Assembly (NCBI GenBank): GCA_003477345.1 | Contig: DMTG01000167.1 | Coordinates: 1 to 6,019, forward strand | Source: Succinivibrionaceae bacterium | Lineage (GTDB): Bacteria; Pseudomonadota; Gammaproteobacteria; Enterobacterales; Succinivibrionaceae | Length of the DNA: 6,019 bases | Direction of reading: 5' to 3' | Shown: piece after piece, positions 1 to 5,610 of the stretch | Position numbering within the stretch: the stretch's first letter is position 1 | Layout: each line of letters opens with the position of its first letter | Made by a program: the position numbers and the translations under genes | Notes under the pieces: model-generated | What the model was told of the DNA's origin: nothing | Seen by the model: only the letters and a program-made list of their open reading frames with translations | Database searches by the model: none

Positions 1-16
1 CACACTCATACTCCTT
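1..16 (-). promoter_or_regulatory. Ribosome binding site for a gene leaving the left edge
   Basis: The minus strand carries AAGGAG at 16-11. It is followed by ATG at 9-7 (one base away, too close) and by GTG codons at 5-3 and 3-1, which lie 5 and 7 bases away. This spacing suggests that a further minus-strand gene starts at the edge, most likely with GTG, and continues outside the window. A 7-bp hairpin (TTTCTGT at 37-31 with ACAGAAA at 21-15, loop of 9) ends immediately before the GGAG and could affect access to it. Nothing of the product can be seen, so this is inference from the ribosome binding site alone. Confidence 0.35.
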
Positions 17-78
17 TCTGTTTTTTATTTACAGAAAATTGTATGAATTTCAATTAAATTTAAATAGGGGGTAAATAA

Positions 79-243
79 TTACAACTCACTTTCCAACAGC
101 AACATAAGCCTGTACTTATGTCCTGATTCAGGAATAGTAAAACTCCTAAATCTACGAACGTCATTGTCCAATATATTTATAGCAATGGGAGACGAATGGA
201 ACCAGTACTACACACGAGGACTATACCACCGAACATACTTAGG
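79..243 (-). pseudogene. Decayed C-terminal coding remnant with in-frame TAG
   Basis: One minus-strand frame reads as convincing protein for about 54 codons but has no start and is broken by TAG at 210-208. Before the stop it reads PKYVRWYSPRV. After it come YWFHSSPIAINILDND and RRFRSFTIPESGHKYRLML, ending in LESEL and TAA at 81-79. A CAG-to-TAG change would restore a continuous frame. Reading the same frame further upstream, through the terminator at 254-284, gives about 14 more codons before TGA at 291-289, but that part is doubtful. The family is not recognised. The position, downstream of a truncated O-acyltransferase gene, suggests the end of another surface-polysaccharide gene. Alternatively it is chance reading of non-coding DNA; the amino-acid texture argues against that but does not prove it. 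Confidence 0.35.
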
Positions 244-253
244 ATAAATTGTT

Positions 254-284
254 AAAAAACACCTTTCCTGAGGATAGGAAAAGT
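254..284 (-). terminator. Rho-independent terminator after truncated MBOAT gene
   Basis: On the minus strand CTTTTCCT (283-276) pairs with AGGAAAGG (269-262) across a 6-base loop. This gives 8 bp including one G-U, plus an A-T pair at 284/261. It is followed by TG and six T (259-254). The hairpin starts directly after the stop codon of the truncated acyltransferase frame. Confidence 0.65.
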
Positions 285-656
285 TTATTCAGAATTTTTA
301 CTGATCAATGTCTGTTTTACGAAATCTGAGTTTGTTTTAAAGAGAAGATTAATGTTTTCTATTAAGAAATTGAAGTACTTAAAGTAACCTAAAATAGCTA
401 AATCAACGGAAATTGCTGCAATTAAGAAGAAAAGGCGTTTACCCCCTATAGGCATTTTTTCTATATATATTGCAAAAACATAATTAGAAATTATAGTTAT
501 AAGCATTACTGCAAGATATGCTGGCTCCCCCCAAGCATAAAATACAATACTAGCGATTAAAAGGACGTAATTTCGTAAGTCTCTTCTAATTATTAAATAA
601 ATCGAACACACAATAGGAAGAAAGACATATAAAAATGTCATAGAGCAAAAAAGCAT
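285..656 (-). pseudogene. Truncated MBOAT-family membrane O-acyltransferase, N-terminal part
   Basis: This is the N-terminal quarter of an AlgI/PatA-like membrane-bound O-acyltransferase. Such enzymes sit in the inner membrane and pass acyl (usually acetyl) groups to exported or cell-wall glycans. Taking ATG at 656 gives 123 residues beginning MLFCSMTFLYVFLPIV, the characteristic opening of the family. It continues with RNYVLLIASIVFYAWGEPAY and LGYFKYFNFLIENIN, again typical, and has about three to four hydrophobic helices. Full-length members have roughly 450-500 residues, so the rest, including the catalytic histidine region, is missing. After FKTN the sequence no longer looks like the family and stops 14 residues later at TAA. 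The 656 start fits the family better than the ATG at 701, and AGG lies 7 bases ahead of it. A terminator follows at once. It is probably non-functional; a fragment could still be expressed as a small membrane protein. Confidence 0.75.
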
Positions 657-670
657 TTTTTTACCTAGTA

Positions 671-724
671 TTAGCGAAGGTGTCCAGGATTTTGTCCGCA
701 TCCCCCTGTAGAAATGAATTTCAC
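671..724 (-). CDS. Possible 17-codon small frame upstream of MBOAT fragment
   Basis: A GTG at 724 is preceded by AAGGAG with a 7-base gap, a near-ideal ribosome binding site. It opens a short frame, MKFISTGGCGQNPGHLR, ending in TAA at 673-671, only 14 bases before the acyltransferase start. It could be a leader peptide coupled to translation of the next gene. It could also be the surviving 5' end of a gene whose body was lost by the recombination that shaped this region. The peptide matches nothing I recognise. The ribosome binding site is what is seen; expression is inferred. Confidence 0.3.
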   Translation of the reverse strand: MKFISTGGCGQNPGHLR

Positions 725-733
725 GGCAAGACT

Positions 734-756
734 CCTTAGAAAATATTTTTCTAAAG
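734..756 (-). repeat. Inverted repeat / RNA hairpin in intergenic spacer
   Basis: On the minus strand CTTTAGAAAA (756-747) pairs with TTTTCTAAGG (743-734) across the loop ATA. This is 10 bp with one G-U that would be a C-A mismatch in plus-strand RNA. No T-run follows, so it is not a classical terminator. The 3' arm overlaps the AAGGAG serving the GTG at 724, so the hairpin could mask that ribosome binding site. Confidence 0.45.
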
Positions 757-830
757 CCTAGCAGTTACAGTGAAAAAAATTTTAGGGACCGAATAGTTCT
801 CTTTTACTTTTACTGACCAATGCTGGACAT

Positions 831-1862
831 TTACTTGTTTTTTTTAAACTCAACTAATTCATCAATTTTTACTATTAAATCTTTCATTCCCTCTAAATTC
901 TTTTTTAGTAATAAGGTGGATGAAGTATATTTAAAAACATTTATACCGAAAATCCTAATTACTTTTTTTGGACCACTATTTGTAATAGAAAATATATTCT
1001 TAATATTTTTTTTAAATAATTTTACAAAAAAATTTTCCGGATCCATATCATATAATAATATACCGTCTAAGAATTTAAATTTATACCCTTGCTTAATTTT
1101 TTTTATGATAAAAATCGATAATAAATACTCTCCAAAATAACCTAAAAATCTTTTTTCTTGGATATCGAACATATTACTATCAACTTTTTTATCAACAGAG
1201 TTTAAGACAGAAAAACAGAAATTATTATACTCAAAAAACAAATCTTTTCTAAAGATAAACATATTACAGCAATACATAATGCTACCCATAGAAAACTCAT
1301 CTAATTCTTCTCTATAATCAGGAAAGTTTTCATAAACTGAAGAATAAAACGCATTCCAACAAACACGTTTAGCTCCAGGGATTGTCATTAAGTAATGCTC
1401 TCTTATATATGAATCATTTTCTTTAAATTTTTTTATATTGTATCCTTTGAGGACGTAACCATCATATTTGCCATCAATTTGTTTTAGAATATTACTTGAT
1501 AGTAAATTAATGTCATATTCTGCACCATATTTTTTCAAAAATACTGGCATTCCACGATACCATGGCTTTCTTTTATCAAAACTCAATTTATCGCAAAAAA
1601 CGAAATGCCTACGATAATGCATAAAACCCACATATTCTGGAGAGCCAATTTCTGAATAATGTTTCCAAACCCAATACTGAGCTGTTAGTTCATTATATTT
1701 TGGATTGTCCTCTGAAATATTATCTCCAGTATTATCTCCAATCATTGAGTCAAATATTTCGTTGGAGATCTTTCTTCCTGTCTGGATAGGTGTCAAAATA
1801 TCTGATTTAAAAATTCTATGTTTTTCTTTATAGCTGATAAAAATTTTAATTTTTTCAGTCAT
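831..1862 (-). CDS. DUF4422 family glycosyltransferase-like protein
   Basis: This is a 343-residue protein of the DUF4422 family, found in capsule and O-antigen clusters. The family is regarded as glycosyltransferase-like, adding a sugar to a lipid-linked glycan on the cytoplasmic side. Donor and acceptor cannot be read from sequence. Family features are clear: KIKIFISYK at the N-terminus, MIGDNTGDNIS at 40-50, ELTAQYWVWKH at 58-68, HYRRHF at 82-87, YCCNMFIFRKDLF near 197-209 and FGEYLLSIFI at 243-252. Beyond about residue 290 is a lysine-rich tail ending with a probable short helical segment and KKNK, longer than the domain needs. ATG at 1862 matches the family start. AAGG lies only 3 bases ahead, a short spacing. 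The gene is markedly AT-rich compared with kdsB and lpxK, suggesting horizontal acquisition. It appears intact and is separated from kdsB by 124 bases containing a strong hairpin. Confidence 0.85.
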   Translation of the reverse strand: MTEKIKIFISYKEKHRIFKSDILTPIQTGRKISNEIFDSMIGDNTGDNISEDNPKYNELTAQYWVWKHYSEIGSPEYVGFMHYRRHFVFCDKLSFDKRKPWYRGMPVFLKKYGAEYDINLLSSNILKQIDGKYDGYVLKGYNIKKFKENDSYIREHYLMTIPGAKRVCWNAFYSSVYENFPDYREELDEFSMGSIMYCCNMFIFRKDLFFEYNNFCFSVLNSVDKKVDSNMFDIQEKRFLGYFGEYLLSIFIIKKIKQGYKFKFLDGILLYDMDPENFFVKLFKKNIKNIFSITNSGPKKVIRIFGINVFKYTSSTLLLKKNLEGMKDLIVKIDELVEFKKNK

Positions 1863-1877
1863 TGTCCTTCTCTGCTT

Positions 1878-1955
1878 AAAGTTACGAACTCAACTTTTGC
1901 ATTTCAAAAATTGAGTTAATAAGATCTTGGCATGGTTTAAACTAACAAAGTTACG
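1878..1955. repeat. 9-bp direct repeats flanking 60 bp that includes the hairpin
   Basis: AAAGTTACG occurs at 1878-1886 and again at 1947-1955. The 60 bases between them start exactly with the hairpin at 1887. This looks like a small insertion flanked by a target duplication, but inverted termini are not evident at both ends and 9 bases in AT-rich DNA can recur by chance. Confidence 0.25.
1887..1917 (-). repeat. 12-bp hairpin between kdsB and the DUF4422 gene
   Basis: On the minus strand AACTCAATTTTT (1917-1906) pairs with AAAAGTTGAGTT (1898-1887) across a 7-base loop. It is fully paired in minus-strand RNA through one G-U, while plus-strand RNA would have a C-A mismatch at that point. There is no T-run on either side, so it is not a standard terminator. 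It sits about 25 bases ahead of the DUF4422 start codon and would lie in that gene's leader. It may protect the kdsB 3' end or act on the DUF4422 leader; its role is unknown. Confidence 0.55.
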
Positions 1956-1986
1956 GTATTTGGTACTGCATTTAAAGTCATATTAC

Positions 1987-2748
1987 TTATTGCTGTTTAA
2001 GTATGCTATTTACTCTCATTAAGTCTTCAGGAGTATCAACACCAGCCTCAGGAGGTCTCTCAGTTACGGCAACTGCTATACTCATACCGTTATACATAAG
2101 CCTTAACTGTTCGAGAGATTCACACTGCTCTAACTCAGGCTGAGGCATTGCAGAATACTTAAGTACAGTAGATGCTCTGTAGGCATAGATTCCTATGTGG
2201 TGATAATGCGGGAACTTAAGCTTTGTTACAGAAGACTGATCAGCAAAATTTCCTCTTTCATAAGGAATAGGCGCACGGCTGAAATACAGTGCCCTGCCCT
2301 GCCTGTCAAATACTACCTTTACACAGTTAGGATCAAACACGTCTTTTATATTGTCTATTTTTGAACAGAGCGTTGACATATCGGCATCAGAATCAATCAG
2401 AGTTTTGGCAACTGTATCGATATGATCAGGATTAATAAGAGGCTCATCTCCCTGAACATTAACCACAACCGTATCAGGATCCACCTTCAGATTTCCGATC
2501 ATTTCGGCTATTCTATCGGTTCCACATCTGCAACTTTTTGAGGTCATGCAGACAGTAACGTCAAGTCCTTTGAGAGCATCGCTTACTCTTTCATCGTCCA
2601 CACAGGCTATTATCTGTTTTGCCTTGGATGTAAGAGCCTGCATACATACTCTTCTTATCATAGGCATGCCTCCAACCTCGGCCAGCGGTTTTCCTGGAAG
2701 TCTGGTGGAAGCGTATCTTGCAGGTATGGCAACAATATAATCTGACAT
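1987..2748 (-). CDS. kdsB: 3-deoxy-manno-octulosonate cytidylyltransferase (CMP-Kdo synthetase)
   Basis: The enzyme activates Kdo with CTP to give CMP-Kdo and pyrophosphate in the cytoplasm; the product is the donor for the inner core sugar attached to lipid A. The 253 residues are close to the usual length of about 248. The nucleotide-binding opening IPARYASTRLPGKPL (8-22) is complete. VNVQGDEPLI (97-106), SRAPIPYER (157-165), HHIGIYAYR (183-191), LEQCESLEQLR (206-216) and GVDTPEDL (236-243) are all present. An oddity is at 73-79: CRCGTDR stands where most homologues have HxSGT(D/E)R. ATG at 2748 has AGGA about 8 bases ahead. The gene lies 53 bases downstream of lpxK in the same direction, so co-transcription is likely, as in the lpxK-ycaR-kdsB order of enterobacteria, but here without ycaR between them. 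Confidence 0.96.
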   Translation of the reverse strand: MSDYIVAIPARYASTRLPGKPLAEVGGMPMIRRVCMQALTSKAKQIIACVDDERVSDALKGLDVTVCMTSKSCRCGTDRIAEMIGNLKVDPDTVVVNVQGDEPLINPDHIDTVAKTLIDSDADMSTLCSKIDNIKDVFDPNCVKVVFDRQGRALYFSRAPIPYERGNFADQSSVTKLKFPHYHHIGIYAYRASTVLKYSAMPQPELEQCESLEQLRLMYNGMSIAVAVTERPPEAGVDTPEDLMRVNSILKQQ

Positions 2749-2801
2749 ATATTTTTCCTAAAGTATCCAAATACGGTTTTAGCTTTCTATTTTATACAAT
2801 A

Positions 2802-3866
2802 TCAGCTTGAATGTACTGATTCAGTGGCATCTATCTTTTTATTGAGCTTGTCTGCTCTTATTGTAACCTTGTTATGAGAAGATACTATCTTATCTACAAC
2901 AGTTTCAAAGAAGAAATGGTTAAGCTGAGCTTCCACATTCATAACATAGACATTTTCATTCTCAAACCCGCTATACTTTACGGCATCCTTTGCTGTCATA
3001 ACCACAGGTAGATCTTTGGCCTTACTGCTGATTTCAGCCTCCTCCACACGACCGTGATCAGGCACATTAATGCGATCTTTAACTACATAGCCGCAGGCGC
3101 TCAGAGTATCTTCAAAACGCTTCGGATTGCCAATTCCAGCCATTGCACAGACTTCAGTTCCTTCCTTCAGAACACCGGCAGCTCCATCAAATTTTTTTGG
3201 CTCAGATGGTATCAGGTGCATGGCATAGTCTCCGGTTTTTACAACTCCGTCACCATTGCATACCAGCGCATCAATTGTAGTAAGACGCCACAGTCCCTCA
3301 CGCAGTGGACCTGCCGGAAATAAATGACCGTTACCGAACATTCTTCCAGTTTCCGCAACAACAATTTCCACGTCTCGATCTAATGAATAATGCTGCAGTC
3401 CGTCATCCGTAACAATCACATCAGCCCCTTTTTCTGCAAGCATAAAGGCCCCGCGGGCTCTGTCCGGATCAACCGCAACCATAATATCTTTGCCGACACT
3501 GCGTTTGATAAGCAGCGGCTCATCACCGCTTTCCTCTACCTTGCTGTCCATTTCCACCATCATTGGGTAGCTAGGGGCAGAACCTTTATAGCCACGTGAA
3601 ATAAGCGCAGGATTATAGCCTCTTTTTTTTAGTTCTTTCAAAAGTGCAATGCATAAAGGAGTTTTTCCGCTTCCGCCTAAAGTTATGCCACCGACTACAA
3701 CTACCGGAACAGCAGGAGCTGAGCTTTTAAGCACGCCTTTTGCGTACATTACACGCCTTGTGCAGGCAACGGTTGCATATATCCAGCTCAGAGGCATCAA
3801 TGGAATCATTGCCAGAGAACCGAGTAAAGATTTTTTTTCGTACCAAATAGAATTTAAAAATGACAC
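2802..3866 (-). CDS. lpxK: Tetraacyldisaccharide 4'-kinase
   Basis: This is the sixth step of the lipid A pathway: it phosphorylates the 4' position of the tetraacyldisaccharide 1-phosphate to make lipid IVA, acting at the cytoplasmic face of the inner membrane. The 354 residues compare with about 328 in E. coli; the excess is a basic C-terminal tail. The N-terminal hydrophobic helix (about 14-36) gives membrane association. The P-loop GGITLGGSGKTP is at 59-70, SRGYKG at 90-95, GDEPLLI at 114-120 and VTDDGLQHYSLDRD at 152-165. FPAGPLRE (183-190), AGIGNPKRF (243-251) and MTAKDAVK (290-297) complete the family pattern. The start is GTG at 3866, chosen because AAGGAG lies 6 bases ahead and the protein aligns from there. 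msbA, the frequent upstream partner, is not adjacent. A candidate promoter lies 35-64 bases upstream. Confidence 0.96.
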   Translation of the reverse strand: MSFLNSIWYEKKSLLGSLAMIPLMPLSWIYATVACTRRVMYAKGVLKSSAPAVPVVVVGGITLGGSGKTPLCIALLKELKKRGYNPALISRGYKGSAPSYPMMVEMDSKVEESGDEPLLIKRSVGKDIMVAVDPDRARGAFMLAEKGADVIVTDDGLQHYSLDRDVEIVVAETGRMFGNGHLFPAGPLREGLWRLTTIDALVCNGDGVVKTGDYAMHLIPSEPKKFDGAAGVLKEGTEVCAMAGIGNPKRFEDTLSACGYVVKDRINVPDHGRVEEAEISSKAKDLPVVMTAKDAVKYSGFENENVYVMNVEAQLNHFFFETVVDKIVSSHNKVTIRADKLNKKIDATESVHSS

Positions 3867-3900
3867 TTATCTCTCCTTAAAACAGCACCATTTTACAGCC

Positions 3901-3930
3901 TATATAGAATTTTTACAGATCCTCTTTCAA
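3901..3930 (-). promoter_or_regulatory. Candidate sigma70 promoter for lpxK-kdsB
   Basis: On the minus strand TTGAAA (3930-3925) is followed after 18 bases by TATATA (3906-3901). Transcription would start near 3893, giving a leader of about 27 bases before the lpxK GTG, which holds its AAGGAG site. The spacer is AT-rich, so other boxes are possible. Confidence 0.45.
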
Positions 3931-4069
3931 ATTAAATCCAGCAAAGCCAATTAAACCTGTTAAAAAGTATAAACAGTATCTGAATTTATTATTTTATATA
4001 GAGCTATAACAATTTATTAATACTTATTAGTGTATATAATTGCTGTAAAGGTATTTTATATTCATCAAC

Positions 4070-4279
4070 TTAGATAGAACTTATATCATCGGAAATTTCA
4101 GTAATTTTTCTGGATCCTAGAGAAAGAAGAACTGTAAGCAACAGCGGCAGACAGTTTTTTATCTGATTACGAAATAAATTTAGAGACATATTCTTATTTA
4201 AGGCAATTGACATTTCCACATGGCTGAAGCCAGGGGCTTTTCGGGCACAATTTGGTAAAAAGATAGAATTTAGAATCAC
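4070..4279 (-). CDS. Doubtful 69-codon hypothetical frame
   Basis: This minus-strand frame lies between the phosphoesterase gene and lpxK. Read from GTG at 4279 it has 69 codons but no ribosome binding site, because the terminator palindrome directly precedes it. ATG at 4213 follows GTGGAA, a weak site. The C-terminal half, NCLPLLLTVLLSLGSRKI followed by TEISDDISSI, has a short hydrophobic stretch and a plausible codon texture, so it may be a small one-helix protein or a remnant of a lost gene. The family is not recognised. It is equally possible that the stretch is non-coding. Confidence 0.2.
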   Translation of the reverse strand: MILNSIFLPNCARKAPGFSHVEMSIALNKNMSLNLFRNQIKNCLPLLLTVLLSLGSRKITEISDDISSI

Positions 4280-4306
4280 TGCTGTATTTTATACAGCAGT
4301 TTTTTT
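4278..4306 (+). terminator. Strong rho-independent terminator, plus strand
   Basis: ACTGCTGTAT (4278-4287) pairs perfectly with ATACAGCAGT (4291-4300) around TTT. The 10-bp stem is followed by a seven-T run on the plus strand (4300-4306). In the minus direction the stem is followed by GATTCTAAATTC, with no T-run. It lies immediately beyond the phosphoesterase stop codon, whose TAA overlaps the T-run, so it may weakly end that mRNA too. No plus-strand gene precedes it. Confidence 0.7.
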
Positions 4307-5453
4307 ATCTTTTCCCTGATTTCAGGGTAATTTCATAGATCTGCAGCGGAGTATTTATACGCAGTGGAAAACCTTCCCAGACCATAGTACCGTTTGATAC
4401 CAGAAGCTGAGTGTTATCCAGGTAATAAATGCCCGATACAAAACCTTTGTTCATTTTAGCGGTCAGCGTTTTCAGAATCGGCAGCATTCCGCCGTGAGTA
4501 TGTCCTGATAGAATCAGATCAACCTTATTCTTAAACATTTCTGCATAAGCAGGCTGATGGCACAGCATAATGGTTGGTACAGAAGGATCTATTCCTCGCA
4601 GAGCTTTGTCTGCGTCTATGCCCTCAAAGCCAAACGACTTGCCCTTTTCATCCATTACTCCGGCAAGATTAAAATAAAATTTTCTAAATTGCAGTTCTCC
4701 AATCTTCACAGAGGTATTATCTAAAATTCTTATTCCAATATTTTCATAATAGTTCTTCCAGTTTTTATATCCATGGTAGAACTCATTATTTCCTGATACC
4801 GCATAGACACCATCTTTTGCATAGAGAGATTTAAAGAGAGACAGCTTGCTGTCCAGTGCATCATACTTGCCGTCCTGATAATCTCCGCCTAGCAGGATAA
4901 GATTAGGCTTGAGCACATTAACCCGCTTAACAATGGCAGAAACGTCAGACTCAAGAGTAAACTTTGAGATATGCAGATCGGTAAGATAGACTATTCTGTA
5001 GCCTTCAGCCTCTTTAGGAAGAGTCTTCAGCTCTACTGTGATTCTTTCGATGCGCGGACTGGAAATTCCACCCATTACTCCATAAACACCTATCAGGACT
5101 CCTGCTACAAAGAAAAGGAAATTAAAAAATAATGATCCAGGAGCTATAAACTGATAGTCAGATGACCACTTGATTATTTTTCCTGCAAAATTTATAAAAT
5201 CTCTGAGTACAGTAAGAGTGAACATTACAATCGTTGCAAGGCATGCCACTCCTGATACCAGAACTATCGGGCGAGGCATCATCTGATCGAGCATGGTTCC
5301 GCCAAACGGAATATACCAGTACTGTCTGAGGCAGAATATTATTACCACTATTATAAAAAAAGTCTTGATGCCAGATTTTATCCTCATTGGAAGAACAAAT
5401 CTGAATATCAGATAAACAGCGATTACAAATGGATATAGTAAAAATAATTTCAT
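4305..5453 (-). CDS. Membrane-anchored calcineurin-like metallophosphoesterase (YaeI/YkuE type)
   Basis: This 382-residue protein has four predicted membrane helices at about 1-20, 32-48, 62-83 and 107-128, then a metallophosphoesterase domain from about 150. Metal-site motifs are TDLH (158-161), GGD (189-191), GNNE (221-224), CHQP (298-301) and GHTHGG (317-322). The layout matches the YaeI/YkuE-like phosphohydrolases, whose Chlamydia relative LpxG cleaves UDP-2,3-diacylglucosamine in lipid A synthesis. Whether this one acts on lipids or elsewhere cannot be told. In the GNHE motif the histidine is replaced by Asn223 (AAT), while the metal-ligand Asn222 is kept. ATG at 5453 has no clear Shine-Dalgarno, but the membrane helix begins right there and no later start is better. 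It is divergent from the lipoprotein gene and lies upstream of, in the same direction as, lpxK-kdsB. Confidence 0.9.
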   Translation of the reverse strand: MKLFLLYPFVIAVYLIFRFVLPMRIKSGIKTFFIIVVIIFCLRQYWYIPFGGTMLDQMMPRPIVLVSGVACLATIVMFTLTVLRDFINFAGKIIKWSSDYQFIAPGSLFFNFLFFVAGVLIGVYGVMGGISSPRIERITVELKTLPKEAEGYRIVYLTDLHISKFTLESDVSAIVKRVNVLKPNLILLGGDYQDGKYDALDSKLSLFKSLYAKDGVYAVSGNNEFYHGYKNWKNYYENIGIRILDNTSVKIGELQFRKFYFNLAGVMDEKGKSFGFEGIDADKALRGIDPSVPTIMLCHQPAYAEMFKNKVDLILSGHTHGGMLPILKTLTAKMNKGFVSGIYYLDNTQLLVSNGTMVWEGFPLRINTPLQIYEITLKSGKR

Positions 5454-5496
5454 TATTTATAAAAGTTCAGATGCTGATTTGTTGTATCAGTTAAAA

Positions 5497-5524
5497 AGTA
5501 TACGAATAGACTCGAATAAATCAA
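5497..5524 (-). promoter_or_regulatory. Candidate sigma70 promoter for the phosphoesterase gene
   Basis: On the minus strand TTGATT (5524-5519) and TATACT (5502-5497) are separated by 16 bases. Initiation would fall near 5490, about 37 bases ahead of the ATG at 5453. Confidence 0.45.
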
Positions 5525-5610
5525 TCTATTTTTGATTATTTTTCTCTTTTTTAAGCATTGTTTACCGGCTCAAACCTTAAATTACAGTTTTTCAGATGAT
5601 TTCATTGCGG

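Larger units (their letters stand above)
296..822. repeat. 15-base direct repeat, two copies (296-310 and 808-822)
   Basis: TTTTACTGATCAATG at 296-310 and TTTTACTGACCAATG at 808-822 differ at one base and have the same orientation. The first copy lies at the aberrant end of the truncated acyltransferase, the second directly after the DUF4422 stop codon. Together they bracket the acyltransferase fragment. The flanks are not clearly similar, so a shared ancestral segment or a recombination scar is only suggested. Confidence 0.4.
3867..4304. other. 438-base AT-rich spacer without a confident gene
   Basis: The stretch between the phosphoesterase stop and the lpxK start holds the lpxK promoter candidate near 3901-3930, the weak 69-codon frame and a plus-strand terminator at its right end. 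A plus-strand TATAAT at 4035-4040 with TTTATT 16 bases upstream (4013-4018) is a weak candidate promoter for a transcript of about 260 bases ending at that terminator. No tRNA or known RNA family was recognised. Confidence 0.5.

Noticed and set aside
657..701. Upstream ATG at 701 as start of the acyltransferase frame
   Set aside because: The extra 15 residues do not resemble the family, and the G-run directly abuts the ATG; ATG at 656 has AGG at a suitable distance and matches the family opening.
751..840. Minus-strand frame reading KQVNVQHWSVKVKENY as an extension of the DUF4422 protein
   Set aside because: It is shifted by one relative to the gene and has no start; the annotated stop at 831 already gives a complete domain. 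It may be a trace of an older tail, but this is not supportable.
820..1140. Plus-strand 106-codon frame
   Set aside because: It lies inside the well-supported DUF4422 gene on the other strand and is phenylalanine/isoleucine-rich antisense of AT-rich coding DNA.
2546..2740. Plus-strand frame of 64 codons
   Set aside because: Antisense of the conserved kdsB 5' part, with no ribosome binding site or family likeness.
3054..3954. Three plus-strand frames opposite lpxK
   Set aside because: All are antisense to the conserved kinase motifs and show no independent coding evidence.
4207..4235. TTGACA on the plus strand as a -35 box
   Set aside because: No reasonable -10 box lies 16-18 bases downstream; that stretch is GC-rich.
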